From assembly GCA_963691655.1 (NCBI GenBank), contig OY829330.1, positions 19,805,224-19,869,223 on the forward strand: 64,000 nucleotides of DNA, read 5' to 3'. The position numbers were made by a program, and so were the translations under genes. This DNA is from Toxonevra muliebris. Lineage: Eukaryota > Arthropoda > Insecta > Diptera > Pallopteridae. The notes under the pieces were generated by a model that worked only from the letters and a program-made list of their open reading frames with translations, searched no databases and had not been told where the DNA came from. Positions 34,025-44,688 of the stretch are shown here, in pieces. Position 1 is the stretch's first letter; the number at the start of each line of letters is the position of its first letter.

Positions 34025-34524
34025 TGGCGCGCCCCTTGCATCGGTGCAACTTGGAGGGAGCTTTGAACTCTTTGCAAGGTGGCGACGGCGGTGGCAACCA
34101 GATCACGAAGCCGGCGTTCTCGTGCGCCTCTGCTTTGCAACACGCTTCTCCCTGAAGTGCTGTCTTTGCGACGGCGACGATGTGCGTTAGCCGTCGTTGC
34201 TGATGAACGTTTTCGATTCGCCTTCGCCGACGTGCGTGAGCTGCGTGCTGGATGTAATAAGGTGTGATGTGCCAAACCACACTTGTTGCAACTCCAATTT
34301 GAGGTGCATGCACCTGTCCCATGAGATGTAGCCAGACAGTTAATACAATATCTATGCGCTCGGGCTGCCCTTTTCCGCTCGTCGACGGTCATTTCTCTAA
34401 ATAATCGACAGTAGCGCAACGGGTGAAATCGGCTGCATAACCGGCACTGATGTGGGGGAGGGGACCGATTTCGCGGTGAACTGTAAAAATAAAAGAAATT
34501 AGTGATTGCATTGATAAATGACAT
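33991..34524 (-). CDS. Second zinc-knuckle ORF of the BEL element (downstream of pol)
   Basis: 177 codons as an open stretch; the likely coding exon starts at 34480 because TTTATTTTTACAG just before it is a strong splice acceptor. The exon encodes three cysteine/histidine knuckles in the same arrangement as the BEL Gag zinc region (CRLC ... CINC ... CNKCGLAHHTLLH against CKLC ... CGNC ... [13 protein letters not shown] in Gag). A very basic Arg-rich tail and a short acidic end follow. The stop TAG lies 34 nt inside the 3' LTR. It occupies the position of env in env-bearing retroelements but is not env-like: no signal peptide or membrane segment. An RNA-binding or Gag-competing role is inference. 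It could alternatively be a remnant of a captured second gag. Confidence 0.7.
   Translation of the reverse strand: MSFINAITNFFYFYSSPRNRSPPPHQCRLCSRFHPLRYCRLFREMTVDERKRAARAHRYCINCLATSHGTGACTSNWSCNKCGLAHHTLLHPARSSRTSAKANRKRSSATTANAHRRRRKDSTSGRSVLQSRGARERRLRDLVATAVATLQRVQSSLQVAPMQGARHVEDMDLIDLQ
34480..34500 (-). promoter_or_regulatory. Probable 3' splice site for the second BEL ORF
   Basis: The sense strand reads a T-rich tract followed by ACAG, with the intron ending at 34481, just upstream of the knuckle-coding frame. A possible matching donor with the word TAAGTAAGT is in the leader near 41254, so a subgenomic spliced RNA is plausible but unproven. Confidence 0.5.
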
Positions 34525-34594
34525 GAATCATTGAGCGCAAGTAGTGTGAAATAGTTCAGAGAAACTTGAAGAGATATAGGAGAAGAAGTTTTTA

Positions 34595-37500
34595 CTAAGA
34601 AGGGAGTACACACAGCTTTACAATAGGCCGTACCAGCATACCATTCTGAGTGCGAACATCAGCCACTCTTACATTTTTGTCGGGACCAAGGTGTAGTTTG
34701 ACTATGCGACCGAGCCGCCATTCATTCGGCGGAAGTAAATCATCCCGGATGACTACCATATCTCCTTCGGAAATGTTACTTTGCTGGCATTTCCATTTGT
34801 ATCTCTTATGGAGTTCTTTTAAATATTCGTTCTTCCACCGATTACTGAACTGGTGATGCAGGACTTTTAGTTTCTGCCAACGATTTGCCAGTGACAAATT
34901 TTCACCATTTGGTTCGGGGAGTGAGAGAAGGGGAGCACCTCGAAGAAAATGTCCCGGTGTTAGAGCGAGGAGATCATTTGGGTCTTGAGACATCGAAGAG
35001 AGAGGCCGAGAGTTCAACACTGCTTCTATACGAATGAGAAGTGTAGTGAACTCTTCAAAGGTGAATTTGTGGTTTTCTGCAACTTTCCTCAGATGGAGTT
35101 TAAAACTTTTAACACCTGCTTCCCACAGACCGCCCATGTGTGGGGCATGCGGAGGGATAAATTGCCAATCGACACCTTGAGAAGCGTACTTTATGGAAAT
35201 AGCGTTAGGAATGGTTTTGAGAAAAAGAGAGAAGTCGTTCTGCAAGGCGCGTTGCGCCCCTACGAAAGTTTTACCATTATCTGACATCATCTTGTTGGGT
35301 AATCCTCGACGGCCTACGAATCGAGCGAACGCTGCACAGAAAGCTTCAGTGGTAAGATCCGAGCACACTTCCAAATGAATGGCTTTGGTCGAAAAACATA
35401 CGAAAACGCAAACATATGCCTTAAGAAATGAGGCACGACGTAATATGGAGGATTTTACTTGGAAGGGACCCGCAAAATCTACTCCGGTCGTGTGAAATGG
35501 TAAAGAATATGAAGAGCGCTCGGGAGGGAGCGCTGCCATAATTTGAGATCGAATTTTTTGTTTATATATGGTACATATTTTACATTGGAAAATGCATCTT
35601 TTTATTTTTGGTTTCAGTCTCGGAATGTAGAATTCTTGCTGTATCATGCGAATCATGAGTTGTTTTTCCGCATGTAGGAGATTTGAATGGAGGAAATCAA
35701 GATACAAAGTGCAAAATCTGGAGTTTTCGGGGATAATGATGGGATGGCGCTCATTGTAACTCAAAGCAGAGTACGTGAGACGCCCATTAACTCTCAGAAC
35801 ACCAGTCTTGTCAAGAATGGGGTTGAGGGATAGCAGGGAGCTCTTTTTACTAATAGGTTTTGAGGTAACCAATGCTTCATACTCTCTATTGAAATGAGTC
35901 GACTGAGTAAGCACAATCAATCGAAGTTTAACCAATTTAACTTCTTCCTGGGTTAGGGAATCAGCAGGAGGAATTGCGAGTTTTCGTGATCTTCGGAAGA
36001 AGCGGAACATATATGCGATGACTCGCAGTGCTCGAGGAAATGAAGAGAACCGATCGAGAATGTCGGTGTATTCGGAAGAGTGGAATGTCTCTACTACTTT
36101 CTGTTCTGGAGGGGATGAGCTTGAAGCAGAAGTCTTGGGCCATAAATGAGGCGATTGCTGCAACCAGTGTGGGCCATTCCACCAAAGTGTGCGGGAAATG
36201 AGGTCTTGGGGTTTGCAACCTCGGGTTCCTAAATCGGCAGGGTTGTCAGCACTTGCTACATGTCGCCAAGTTGTATTGCCAACATTTTTGAGAATTTGGG
36301 ACGTTCTATTTGCTACATAGGTTTTCCAAGTACAGGGGGGCTTTTCCAACCAAGCGAGCACAATAGAGGAATCAGACCAAAGGGTGAGTTCGTGGGAGTG
36401 CAAATTTAGCTGTAAACGGATTTGTTTTACTAGCTTTGAAAGTAAGACAGCGCCACACAGTTCTAAGCGAGGGAGGCTTACTGTCTGGAGGGGAGCAACT
36501 TTTCCTTTCGCTACCAATAAATGCGAAGTTATGGAATTGCTATTATCTTGGGCGCGTATGTACACACAAGCACAATACGCTTTTTCCGAGGCATTACAGA
36601 ATCCATGGAGTTGAATCTGTGCCCCAGGCGAGAATTTTACCCAGCGAGGAATCTCGATTTCTTCGATCATCTTCATATTTTCGGTAAAAGCGTTCCATTT
36701 ATGCAACGAATTCGCCTTTACGCATTCATCCCAGTCGGTCCCTTCCAACCAGAGTTGTTGGAGAAGTATCTTCGCTTGGATCATTATTGGCGACAGCCAT
36801 CCTGCCGGATCAAAAAGTTTCGCCACCGCAGAGAGAATTTGGCGCTTTGTGGCAGAATTAGAGATTGGTATCGATTCGAAGGAGTAAGAGAAAGAGTCTT
36901 GTAAAGCATTCCAGCGAATTCCAAGGGTTTTTGTGGAACTAGTACTATTGAAACGTAGAAAATCTGAGTCCAACAGATCTTTCTCTGGGATTTTTTCGAG
37001 AATTTTAGGATTATTGGCTGTTATTTTCCTGAGTGGGAAACCTGCAGAGTTCAGAGCTTGAATGACTTGAGACATGGAGTTTATGGTGGATTGAAGGTCA
37101 TGTCCGCCTGAGAGTATGTCATCAACATATGCTTCTTGCAAGAGGATGCTTGAAGCTAGAGGAAAGTGCTCTCTGGAATCCTGGGCCACTTGATGAAGAG
37201 TTCGTATAGCCAAGTAGGGAGCACAATTTACACCAAAGGTAACAGTTTTTAACTGGAAGTCTTCTATGGGTTGGTTTGGCGCTCTACGAAAGAGGATCCG
37301 TTGAAAATCTTGATCTTCTTCGTGGACGAGAATTTGGCGATACATCTTTTCAATGTCGCCATTGAAAACAAATTTATATAGTCTCCATTTGAGAATTAAA
37401 AGCATTAAATCATTTTGAAGAGTAGGGCCAGTGTGGAGAACATCATTAAGCGAGTTACCGGAACTTGAAAGTCTAGACGCGTTAAACACTATTCGAACTT

Positions 37501-39946
37501 TGGTAGTTTTGCTTTCGGGTCGTATGACTGCATGATGCGGTAAGTAAAATGAGAAATATTTCCCGTCATAAATAATCTCACGAGGAGTTGTGAGTTTCAT
37601 ATGATCGAGAGATAGATATTCCGTTAAGACATCGGAGTATGTCTTCTTTAAATCACCCTTTGTTTCCAGGTTACGTTCAATACTAAGGAATTGTTGCTGA
37701 GCTGCGGGTCTTGAGTGACCCAACGCAGCTGTTTTGGGAAAAGTGGATTTAAACGGGAGCCTAACTACATAACGACCATCAGGTCTCCGCACCGTAGTAT
37801 TTCTGTAAAACGTTTCACAGAATTCATCGTCTTCGGAACGTTCTGGAGAATCCAAAATTTCCTCTTGCTCCCAGAATTTCCTTAACAGAGCGTTAAGGGA
37901 ATCATTCGATGACTCAACTATCTGAGTGGAGAAAGAAGATATTTTTTCTGGGATTGGTCCACTGAGGATCCATCCAAATATGGTGTTTTGCGCTAAGAGA
38001 CTGCCACCAACGCTGGGTAGAAGGCCCTGTAAGATGATCTGGGGGATTAGATCACTGCCTATCACCATATCAATCCTAGCTGTCGTAAAGCAATATGGGT
38101 CTGCAAGTGTGAGCGCGGAATAGTCCTGCAACTCGTTTTCATTCACTCTGAATGTTGGTAAGAAATTGGTGAGCTGCGGAAGCACTATGGCTTGAGCTTC
38201 TACCTTCACTTCGAGATTAGAGGAGCATAGGGTCAGGAAGCAAACTTGGTTCGAGGTTTGAACTATTTTACCCCCCATACCTGAGATTTCGTAGTGAAGC
38301 TTTTTTGTGGGTAATTGGAGAAGGTTTTTAATTTTTGAAGAGATAAAAGTTTTTTGAGATCCTTGATCAATGAGGGCACGAACTTTATATGTGTCACCTA
38401 AGTGTAGGATGGGGACTATTGCGGTAGGAAGCAGTGTTTTTTCCTTATTGCTTGCGTAATGCATAAGGACTTGATTGCCATTACTTGCTTGAGAATCACT
38501 TAGATCGTTGACAGTTGGAGAAGAAATTTCACTAGTGGGAAAGCTTTCATCATTAAAGGGTCGAGAAATTGCTGTCTGGGCCATTGTTCTTTGAGGGTTT
38601 GAGGCACTTTTGGAGTTTTGAGGGGATTTGTGTGTAAAATGTAGTAAAGAATGATGTCTCTTTTGGCAATAAACGCAAAGGAAATTGCTTTGACATTCAT
38701 TTCTTTTGTGAGAATAGGCTAAACAATTTCCACAATAATTGTTTTCTCTTACGAATTTCAGCCGATCTTGTACAGGTAGTGCTTTGAATTTCAAGCAAAG
38801 TTTCAAAGGGTGGTTAGAATTGCATAATTTGCAAGAGTGACTTCTTTGTGGTTCAGTGGAGAAAGTCTGAACCCTACTCTGGTTTCTATTTTGGGAATAA
38901 TTTTGGGTAAGTTTTGGTGAAAAGTTAGTTACTGTCACTTTGGGCTTAACTGGCCGGTAAGTGCTCAGCCTTTCCACGACTTCATACCGGCTCGTCAAAA
39001 ATGCGTCCATCTCTGACCAGAGTGGTAATTCCCTTTTAGAAGTGAGTGACTGTTCCCACAGTGATAGCGTTTCCTCTGGAAGTTTCGAAGAGCATAGATA
39101 TATGAGAATTGGATCCCAGCTATCCACCGACACTCCCTGTGAGATGAGGATAGACAAACAATTGTTAATAGTCATCTGTATTGTCTGGATCGCTTCACTA
39201 TTTTCGGTACTAATAGCTGAGATGTTTAAAAGAGTTTTCAGCTGGTTGTCCACTAAAATTCTCCTGTTTTCATATCGCGATTTTAAAGCATTCCAGGCGA
39301 GATCGAAATTTTCATTGCTCAAAGGGTAATGCTTTACGATGGTTCCAGCTTTTCCCTTCGTTTTATATCGCAAATGATATAGCTTCTGGGCTGGTGTTAG
39401 CTTGGGGTGATTAATATAGACTGCTGTGAACATATCTCGGAACGATGGCCACTCTTCATAGCCTCCATAGAATATGTCTGTATCACAGGGTGGTATTTTT
39501 ATGCAAATACCTGAGATGTCTGAAGAGGTGAGGGGATGTCCAGATAAGACTTGTGGATCTAATGGGGGCGGAGATCTGGGTATAGGTTTCACCATCTTCA
39601 AAAGGTCGTTTGCTTGAGCTGTACAGTGTTTGTACTTATCGCTGCATATGTTGTATTTCCTGTCTACCGCTTCCTGATTTGCTGCTTCGAGGTTAGCCAT
39701 GTACGCTTCTTCGTATGACTGCGCCACTCGAGCCCAATGTTGTTTGAGCTCCTGAAGATCCACTTCGAGCAGGGACTCCGTGTGATCCTCCACTGGGATT
39801 CCTGACCATCTTGTGAATTTAATTAAGAGGTCTGAATCGAAAATAAATTTTCGCACTGCTAGTATTCCTTCACTTCCACCCTGCAATTTGGAGCGCGTTC
39901 TGGGGCCTTGCTGAGGTTGAGGTCCGGCTGATTTATCTTCCTCCAT
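34595..39946 (-). CDS. BEL/Pao Gag-Pol polyprotein, intact
   Basis: 1783 codons without a stop, ATG at 39944-39946. Domains by approximate residue: coiled N-terminus to 120; DUF1759-type Gag 150-330; three Cys/His knuckles 372-436; aspartic protease with active-site LIDQGS at 525-530; Pao-type RT 780-1000 with the YVDD box at 940-943; RNase H region about 1110-1250 (LWSDSS); integrase zinc domain 1401-1460 (HPIII ... H ... CxxC); integrase core with D1490, D1556 and E1609 all present; DUF5641-type tail about 1680-1775. Gag and Pol are in a single frame, as is usual in this family. Makes virus-like particles and carries out reverse transcription and integration in known relatives. All key catalytic residues I can check are present. 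Confidence 0.96.
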   Translation of the reverse strand: MEEDKSAGPQPQQGPRTRSKLQGGSEGILAVRKFIFDSDLLIKFTRWSGIPVEDHTESLLEVDLQELKQHWARVAQSYEEAYMANLEAANQEAVDRKYNICSDKYKHCTAQANDLLKMVKPIPRSPPPLDPQVLSGHPLTSSDISGICIKIPPCDTDIFYGGYEEWPSFRDMFTAVYINHPKLTPAQKLYHLRYKTKGKAGTIVKHYPLSNENFDLAWNALKSRYENRRILVDNQLKTLLNISAISTENSEAIQTIQMTINNCLSILISQGVSVDSWDPILIYLCSSKLPEETLSLWEQSLTSKRELPLWSEMDAFLTSRYEVVERLSTYRPVKPKVTVTNFSPKLTQNYSQNRNQSRVQTFSTEPQRSHSCKLCNSNHPLKLCLKFKALPVQDRLKFVRENNYCGNCLAYSHKRNECQSNFLCVYCQKRHHSLLHFTHKSPQNSKSASNPQRTMAQTAISRPFNDESFPTSEISSPTVNDLSDSQASNGNQVLMHYASNKEKTLLPTAIVPILHLGDTYKVRALIDQGSQKTFISSKIKNLLQLPTKKLHYEISGMGGKIVQTSNQVCFLTLCSSNLEVKVEAQAIVLPQLTNFLPTFRVNENELQDYSALTLADPYCFTTARIDMVIGSDLIPQIILQGLLPSVGGSLLAQNTIFGWILSGPIPEKISSFSTQIVESSNDSLNALLRKFWEQEEILDSPERSEDDEFCETFYRNTTVRRPDGRYVVRLPFKSTFPKTAALGHSRPAAQQQFLSIERNLETKGDLKKTYSDVLTEYLSLDHMKLTTPREIIYDGKYFSFYLPHHAVIRPESKTTKVRIVFNASRLSSSGNSLNDVLHTGPTLQNDLMLLILKWRLYKFVFNGDIEKMYRQILVHEEDQDFQRILFRRAPNQPIEDFQLKTVTFGVNCAPYLAIRTLHQVAQDSREHFPLASSILLQEAYVDDILSGGHDLQSTINSMSQVIQALNSAGFPLRKITANNPKILEKIPEKDLLDSDFLRFNSTSSTKTLGIRWNALQDSFSYSFESIPISNSATKRQILSAVAKLFDPAGWLSPIMIQAKILLQQLWLEGTDWDECVKANSLHKWNAFTENMKMIEEIEIPRWVKFSPGAQIQLHGFCNASEKAYCACVYIRAQDNSNSITSHLLVAKGKVAPLQTVSLPRLELCGAVLLSKLVKQIRLQLNLHSHELTLWSDSSIVLAWLEKPPCTWKTYVANRTSQILKNVGNTTWRHVASADNPADLGTRGCKPQDLISRTLWWNGPHWLQQSPHLWPKTSASSSSPPEQKVVETFHSSEYTDILDRFSSFPRALRVIAYMFRFFRRSRKLAIPPADSLTQEEVKLVKLRLIVLTQSTHFNREYEALVTSKPISKKSSLLSLNPILDKTGVLRVNGRLTYSALSYNERHPIIIPENSRFCTLYLDFLHSNLLHAEKQLMIRMIQQEFYIPRLKPKIKRCIFQCKICTIYKQKIRSQIMAALPPERSSYSLPFHTTGVDFAGPFQVKSSILRRASFLKAYVCVFVCFSTKAIHLEVCSDLTTEAFCAAFARFVGRRGLPNKMMSDNGKTFVGAQRALQNDFSLFLKTIPNAISIKYASQGVDWQFIPPHAPHMGGLWEAGVKSFKLHLRKVAENHKFTFEEFTTLLIRIEAVLNSRPLSSMSQDPNDLLALTPGHFLRGAPLLSLPEPNGENLSLANRWQKLKVLHHQFSNRWKNEYLKELHKRYKWKCQQSNISEGDMVVIRDDLLPPNEWRLGRIVKLHLGPDKNVRVADVRTQNGMLVRPIVKLCVLPS

Positions 39947-41700
39947 AGTGATTGCTTTGCAAGAAATACTCTGATGACAAATAAATTTGTCTTAAACTAT
40001 ATTAAAATGAGAGGAACTTCTACCGTGGGTGTGCTGTAGCACTCGTCGGATATTTCGGGTGTATCACAGAGCACCGAAATCGTGACCAAACGACTATATT
40101 GCTTCCGTGATATAAAATTCTTTTATCTTTTGCCTTTCTTGTTGTTGAGACAATATTTTTTGAGACAAAGTATAAATTTTCCAATTTCAAACCAAGAATT
40201 TTTTTTTTTTTTTTTTTCAAATGTTTTGTATTGTTTACAATTTTCTTTTTAATATTATATAACTTTGCATAGAAATGAAATTATTCAGTACAATTCTTTT
40301 AGAGTTGACCAATGTACTAAAAGTTTTAACTATTTACCAATGTCTTAGTGCTGTTAAGTATATCAGTTATTGTGCGAACGAAGCATAAAGGTTACAATGT
40401 GCCTTTGAATTAGAACATAAATGCCATTAAAAATACTTCTTAGTTTTCGCCTATGGGACTGTGCGTGCTTTTATGTCCATAAACCATTGGTGTAAAACAT
40501 AAACAGAACTACAATTCAAAAATTTTAAATTTTTTTTTTTTTTTTTTTTTAAATATACCAATTAGGGTACATTGTATCCACACCAATATACAAAATTATA
40601 ACCCAATGTACCAGCTTTGATACAATTGTATTTGTAGCAACGTATCAAATTAATGTATCAGTTGTGGTATCATTGTATCCACATATCCAAAACATTATAA
40701 CCACAATACAATTCGATACAATTGTATTTGTAGCAACGTATCAAAGAACTGTATCAGTTTTGGTGTAGTTGTGTCGAAATGTGAACTGAGGTACTGGTGG
40801 AAGAATAGTAATAAGAAAAAGGGAGAGAAAAAATAGACTTTGTGCCAACAGAACGAAATTGAGAATATATCTAGGGTGATCTGCTGTATATAGAGTATAT
40901 AAGCAAAGTGCAGTGACAAACTGTGTGTAAAGAAAAAAACGCGCAAACTTTTATACAGTTCTAATGTACTTTTTTTGTACATATATTCCGTTTGTACTGT
41001 AAATTTATAGCTCTAATGTACCGTCAACCGAAATTTTTGTATTTTTTTTTTTTGGTTAAATTTTAGATTTTAGAGACATTATCTGATTATGTGTGTGTGT
41101 GTGTGAATATGACAAATTAGAATATTATGAGAAAACCCAAATGACAAATATATGTAGTACAGTAAGAAATAATATGCGAAAAGCCAAGTTCAATGTTCAT
41201 AATATAGATATTCTACTGTATTTTAAATTGTTTTCAAATCAAATTTTATTGACTTACTTAGCCATTTATTGAGGATTTTGAATCCGAATTTTTGTGTCTT
41301 ACTCTTCTGCTGCTTTTACTGCTGGTGGGTTTTGTTGTTGATCTGCTGTGACTGCAGTTCTTGCTCTGCTGCGTTTGCGGCTTTTGCTCTGCTGCGTTTG
41401 CGGCTTTTGCTCTGCTGCTATTGCGCTGTTGCTCTGTTGCGCTGGTTACTGCTTCGGAATCTGGTTTCGTTTTTCTTATTAAGCTGTCTAAAAGCTGTGC
41501 ACAAATTTTGCTGTGTGCTATGCACTTTTTGTTTAAAGTAGCCGCGTGAGGAAAAATTTTCCTTCAGTTTTTTTTATTTGTATAATATATAAATGTACAA
41601 CCGAACTTTTTCTCACAGTAATCATGCCACCAAAAAAAAAGAAAATTGACAAAAATGGCGATAGCGTTATTTATTGTTCTGTGCCGATTCTTTTTTCGAA
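39947..41700 (-). promoter_or_regulatory. Long BEL leader (5' UTR) with internal repeats
   Basis: About 1.75 kb between the PBS and the Gag ATG, unusually long. It contains a ~96-bp direct repeat (copies starting 40619 and 40715, sharing a ~31-nt core), homopolymer runs near 40200 and 40530, a GT microsatellite near 41093, and a 23-bp repeat of about 2.5 copies at 41361-41425. Short plus-strand ORFs here look fortuitous. Possible packaging, promoter or splice-donor functions are inference. Confidence 0.6.
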
Positions 41701-41715
41701 CGGCTCGAAGGACCA
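41701..41715 (-). other. BEL primer-binding site (tRNA-Tyr-like)
   Basis: The plus strand reads CGGCTCGAAGGACCA immediately before the LTR. This is the 3' end of a tRNA including CCA, and the CTCGAAGGA acceptor sequence fits insect tRNA-Tyr, whose 5' end starts CCTTCGA. The sense-strand PBS is therefore TGGTCCTTCGAGCCG, abutting the 5' LTR with no gap. Confidence 0.8.
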
Positions 41716-42152
41716 TGTGCAAGTTCGCAATACTTGCTCGATAAGAAAGAAAGAAAAAATATGCGCGAGTTGGATTGTTGGTGCACAATGTAATGATTAT
41801 TTATTTCATGAAATAATTAAATCGAAGTAAAAAGAAAGAATTTATTTTATAAGAGAGATTAATTCAAGTTTACAATAAGAGAGATTAATTCAAGTTTTTA
41901 ATCAACAATAATGCGACTTGACTTCTTTAAGATTATAGATGGAATGAATTTAAATGCATATACATTGGCATCTAATTACAAGGATTCAAAAAAAAGGAGT
42001 AATATAATACAATTTTAGTGAGGCACTGGAGTTGCCATAATTCAAAGTTTTATACAAAAAAAAAAGAAGATGAAGTTCACAACGCGTTAGACGCGTCGCA
42101 CTCAGAGAAAATATAAAGCTATTGCAAGTCGATTAAATCCATGTCCTCAACA
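41716..42152 (-). repeat. BEL 5' LTR
   Basis: 437 bp, no difference from the 3' LTR seen by eye. It adjoins the PBS at 41715 and the target duplication ACCTT at 42153-42157. Confidence 0.95.
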
Positions 42153-42553
42153 ACCTTAGAAAGGCAACACTTGTTCATCTATGTAAATAGCAAATATGCG
42201 AACATATCGTGCCCGATACATTGAGTAAAAGAAAAATAATGCAACTCCGATTTGGTGCAATTGCAAAATATTTTTGCGATATGGAATAAAAATTTGCATT
42301 TGCAACGATGCAAGACCATTTGTAATTTATAGTGAATTGGGCTATTTATATAAAAGATAATGACATCCCATAAATTTTTAAGTTTATATGTAAAAGAATT
42401 GTTTTAGTTTGAATTATTTACCTAGCATATATATTATACATCAAATCCCTATATATGGCTATACATATGTATGTGGGCTTATGTATATGGAATTCAGTTG
42501 GCTTAACTGTTTACACATCAAATATATTGCGTGCCTTGCACGCATCCATTGTT

Positions 42554-43570
42554 TTATCAATCACTATCGCGTCTTTTTGACGAAAAAGCACTTCATAGCC
42601 GTGGTCAGTCATTTTCGATATCGATAACATGTTCGTGCGCAAGTCGGAGACATAAAGTACATCCCTGATCATTATGTTCTTTTCACAACCTTTTTCGTTC
42701 AAAACAACTTCTACGTTGCCGACATCAATAATTTTCGTCGAATCATTATTTGCCGGGTTAAGCGTTTGGTTCATTTCTGATATTTTCACTAAATTGTTTT
42801 TGTCTGCGCTCATGTGCGAAGTACACCCACTATCCAAACACCAATTTTTGTTTCGATCTGAACACAAGAAAACCGATTCTGTTGCACTTAAAGACGCACT
42901 TTGCTTATTCCGATGCTTATCTTCATTTTTTTGTTCACTTTGTTTGCTTTGTTCTAAATTTATTCTACAATCTCTTGCGAAATGGCCGTGTTTTCCACAT
43001 CTATAGCAGCGCGCGTTTCGTTTCGATTTGACGCGTTTCATTTCGTTATTGTTGTACTTTGTCTGTGTGAAATTTTTTTTTGTCCCTTTTTCACATATAG
43101 CACGTCACTCTCACTTCTTTCCTATTTTACTCTTCGCGACTCCCACTCTTCTAGAACTTTTACGCGAAGTATTTCAGGTTTCGGCAATTCATCGCGTGTT
43201 TCTAGCACGCACCGAAATGTCTCATAAGAGTCAGGTAAACTATACAGAAGCAAATGTCATTCTGCCATTCAACGATTTCTTTCAATTTAGCGACCGCGTC
43301 AAAAAAATCGTTTAAATGATCTCTAACTTTTCCATCCTCTTTCATACGCGCAAGAGCAACTCGCTTCAGGAGCGTTGCCTTCCGGGCAGGCCCTTTCGAT
43401 TGGTACGTTGCTTTCAACTTCACCCACATTTTTTTCGAAGTCTAACATTCAGCTATTAAGCCCAATTCTGAAGAACTTATCGCCAGCGTAATATACTCAC
43501 ACGCTTTTTGATCGTACAGGAACTTTTCGTTTTTGTCACCGCTGAGTTCTTCAGTCAATTTAAACTTCAT
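42554..43570 (-). pseudogene. Copia gag and protease remnant
   Basis: The minus-strand start ATG is at 43568-43570, soon after the PBS. Gag codons follow but hit an in-frame TAG near 43446, then continue with MWVKLKATYQ and a frameshift near 43202. Downstream, the frame at 43041 encodes a CCHC knuckle (CYRCGKHGHFARDC) and the protease core with LDSGCTSHM, typical of copia. The frame ends at 42511 in the inserted dispersed element. Degenerate; no full-length protein possible. Confidence 0.88.
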
Positions 43571-43583
43571 GTACTTTTACTAT

Positions 43584-43598
43584 TCTGGGCCCATAATC
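43584..43598 (-). other. Copia primer-binding site
   Basis: The sense strand reads GATTATGGGCCCAGA directly after the 5' LTR. It contains the TTATGGGCCCAG word known from Drosophila copia, which primes with an internal fragment of initiator tRNA-Met. Confidence 0.85.
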
Positions 43599-43845
43599 TA
43601 TTAAAATACAGAGCCTTTAAATTCAGTAATAAGGTTTATTGAGTTCAAAGATTATAGTTAGTAGATTTAATAGTAAAGCACAGAAGTATACGAAAGTGTG
43701 TTGCGTTTGCGAGATTAGAAGCTACTGAAAATAGTTTGACATATCGAATGTGATTTAACCAAGAGAATAAGAACAAATGCTAAATACAGAGTTGTATGTA
43801 ATGTTGCTTTAAGGAATGTAGTCGAACTACTTTGCTGCTCTAACA
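43599..43845 (-). repeat. Copia 5' LTR
   Basis: 247 bp, begins TGTTAGAGCAGC on the minus strand and ends TTTTAATA. It is followed on the plus strand by the target duplication ATAAG (43846-43850). It differs from the 3' LTR copies at several sites. Confidence 0.92.
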
Positions 43846-43850
43846 ATAAG

Positions 43851-44178
43851 TACAATATTTTTTATTTTAGGAAATATTATTGTATTTTAGAAATAGGTTC
43901 AATGTATTATTTTAGGTTCATTGCCGTTATTGTGATTTGTAATATTGCTGTTGTTGCAATATCTATAGTGTGCTAACTTACATATGTATTTACATAACAA
44001 TAGAAGTATAACTTAAAGTTTAGGTTTACATAAAAATATAACGATAACATACAATACGTGTTTATATAAAAATAGGAGTATAACATACATATGATACATT
44101 TTATCCTCATCAAATTGGAAGTGCGAAATCTCAACGATCTCATGAAGTAACGAATGCCTATCAGAATTGCTGCTTTGG
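43851..44178. other. AT-rich host flank, nothing recognised
   Basis: Unique sequence to the right of the copia insertion. It contains loosely repeated words such as GTATAACATACATA and TTTACATAAAAATA, but no gene or element I can name. Confidence 0.5.
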
Positions 44179-44688
44179 ATTACGTGCAGTGTTGCCGGAT
44201 GGACGACCGCTACGTCATTTGGACGATCTCAGAGCCAAATGACGGTTGGACGATTTAGTAGCACGAAATTACGTTTTACGAAAGGTTTGAAAAAAGGAAA
44301 CTTGAAAAGAATACCTACAAATATGTGACAAGAAATAAAACACTATACTAAAAATTACAACTGATTTAATTTAATTTTTGATTTTTTATAATAAAAAAGG
44401 AAAGAGAAAACCAGTCAAAAAAATTGCGTAAATTTGTAATAAAGATGAGTTGCATCAACTAACAGATCTATGTAATTGTATTAGTTCACCAGTGAACGGT
44501 ATTATTGACAATTAGAATTTGTTAGGGATGGTAAAAGTGGCAATCATAGTTTCAGTACTTCTATAAAGCACTGGTGTTATTTGTTACGCATCTGTTTGCG
44601 CAAACAAAGACGTACTGTACCCATCTGCTTTCTTCTATTCTATAATTTTTCCACATGTATGCCACTCGTTTTAATCCTTTATTAGGAA

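Larger units (their letters stand above)
33588..42152 (-). mobile_element. BEL/Pao LTR retrotransposon, apparently young
   Basis: 8565 bp with two 437-bp LTRs beginning TG and ending CA, flanked by ACCTT at 33583-33587 and 42153-42157. By eye the LTRs are identical. The order on the minus strand is 5' LTR, PBS, 1.75-kb leader, Gag-Pol (39946-34595), a second ORF (to 33991), 3' LTR. The long open frame and matching LTRs point to a recent insertion that could still be active. It is the youngest element of the nest. Confidence 0.95.
33521..42553. mobile_element. ~0.4-kb dispersed element with terminal hairpin, split by BEL
   Basis: The non-BEL parts (33521-33587 and 42153-42553) together match a single continuous sequence on the opposite strand at 63277-63677. 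The match starts near AACAATGGATGCG and ends near CACTACATTTTGTT. One terminus has a perfect hairpin, GCGTGC-CTT-GCACGC, about 10 nt from the end, and there is no coding capacity. That design recalls Helentron-associated elements (HINEs), but I see no diagnostic CTRR and call it unclassified. It lies between copia protease and RT. Confidence 0.6.
26108..43845 (-). mobile_element. Copia-family LTR retrotransposon, nested host of LINE-1 and BEL
   Basis: Bounded by 247-bp LTRs (26108-26354 and 43599-43845) and 5-bp duplications ATAAG (26103-26107, 43846-43850). Pieces on the minus strand in order: 5' LTR, PBS, gag and protease (43570-42554), an inserted dispersed element with the BEL element inside it, RT fragment (33520-32809), LINE-1, RNase H (26912-26382), polypurine tract, 3' LTR. 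Integrase and the first part of RT are missing, so it was internally deleted before or during the later insertions. Several frameshifts and stops: dead. Confidence 0.9.

Noticed and set aside
34481..41260. Whole BEL internal region treated as a proven intron
   Set aside because: The acceptor is convincing, but the donor near 41254 is only a consensus match; reported as a hypothesis, not as a feature.
41269..41541. 90-aa Leu/Cys/Ala-rich plus ORF
   Set aside because: Generated by the 23-bp repeat of the BEL leader.
41546..41830. 94-aa plus-strand ORF with a Lys-rich start, crossing the BEL PBS and LTR
   Set aside because: Antisense to the element and spanning PBS and LTR; the Lys run comes from an A-rich tract. 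Probably fortuitous.
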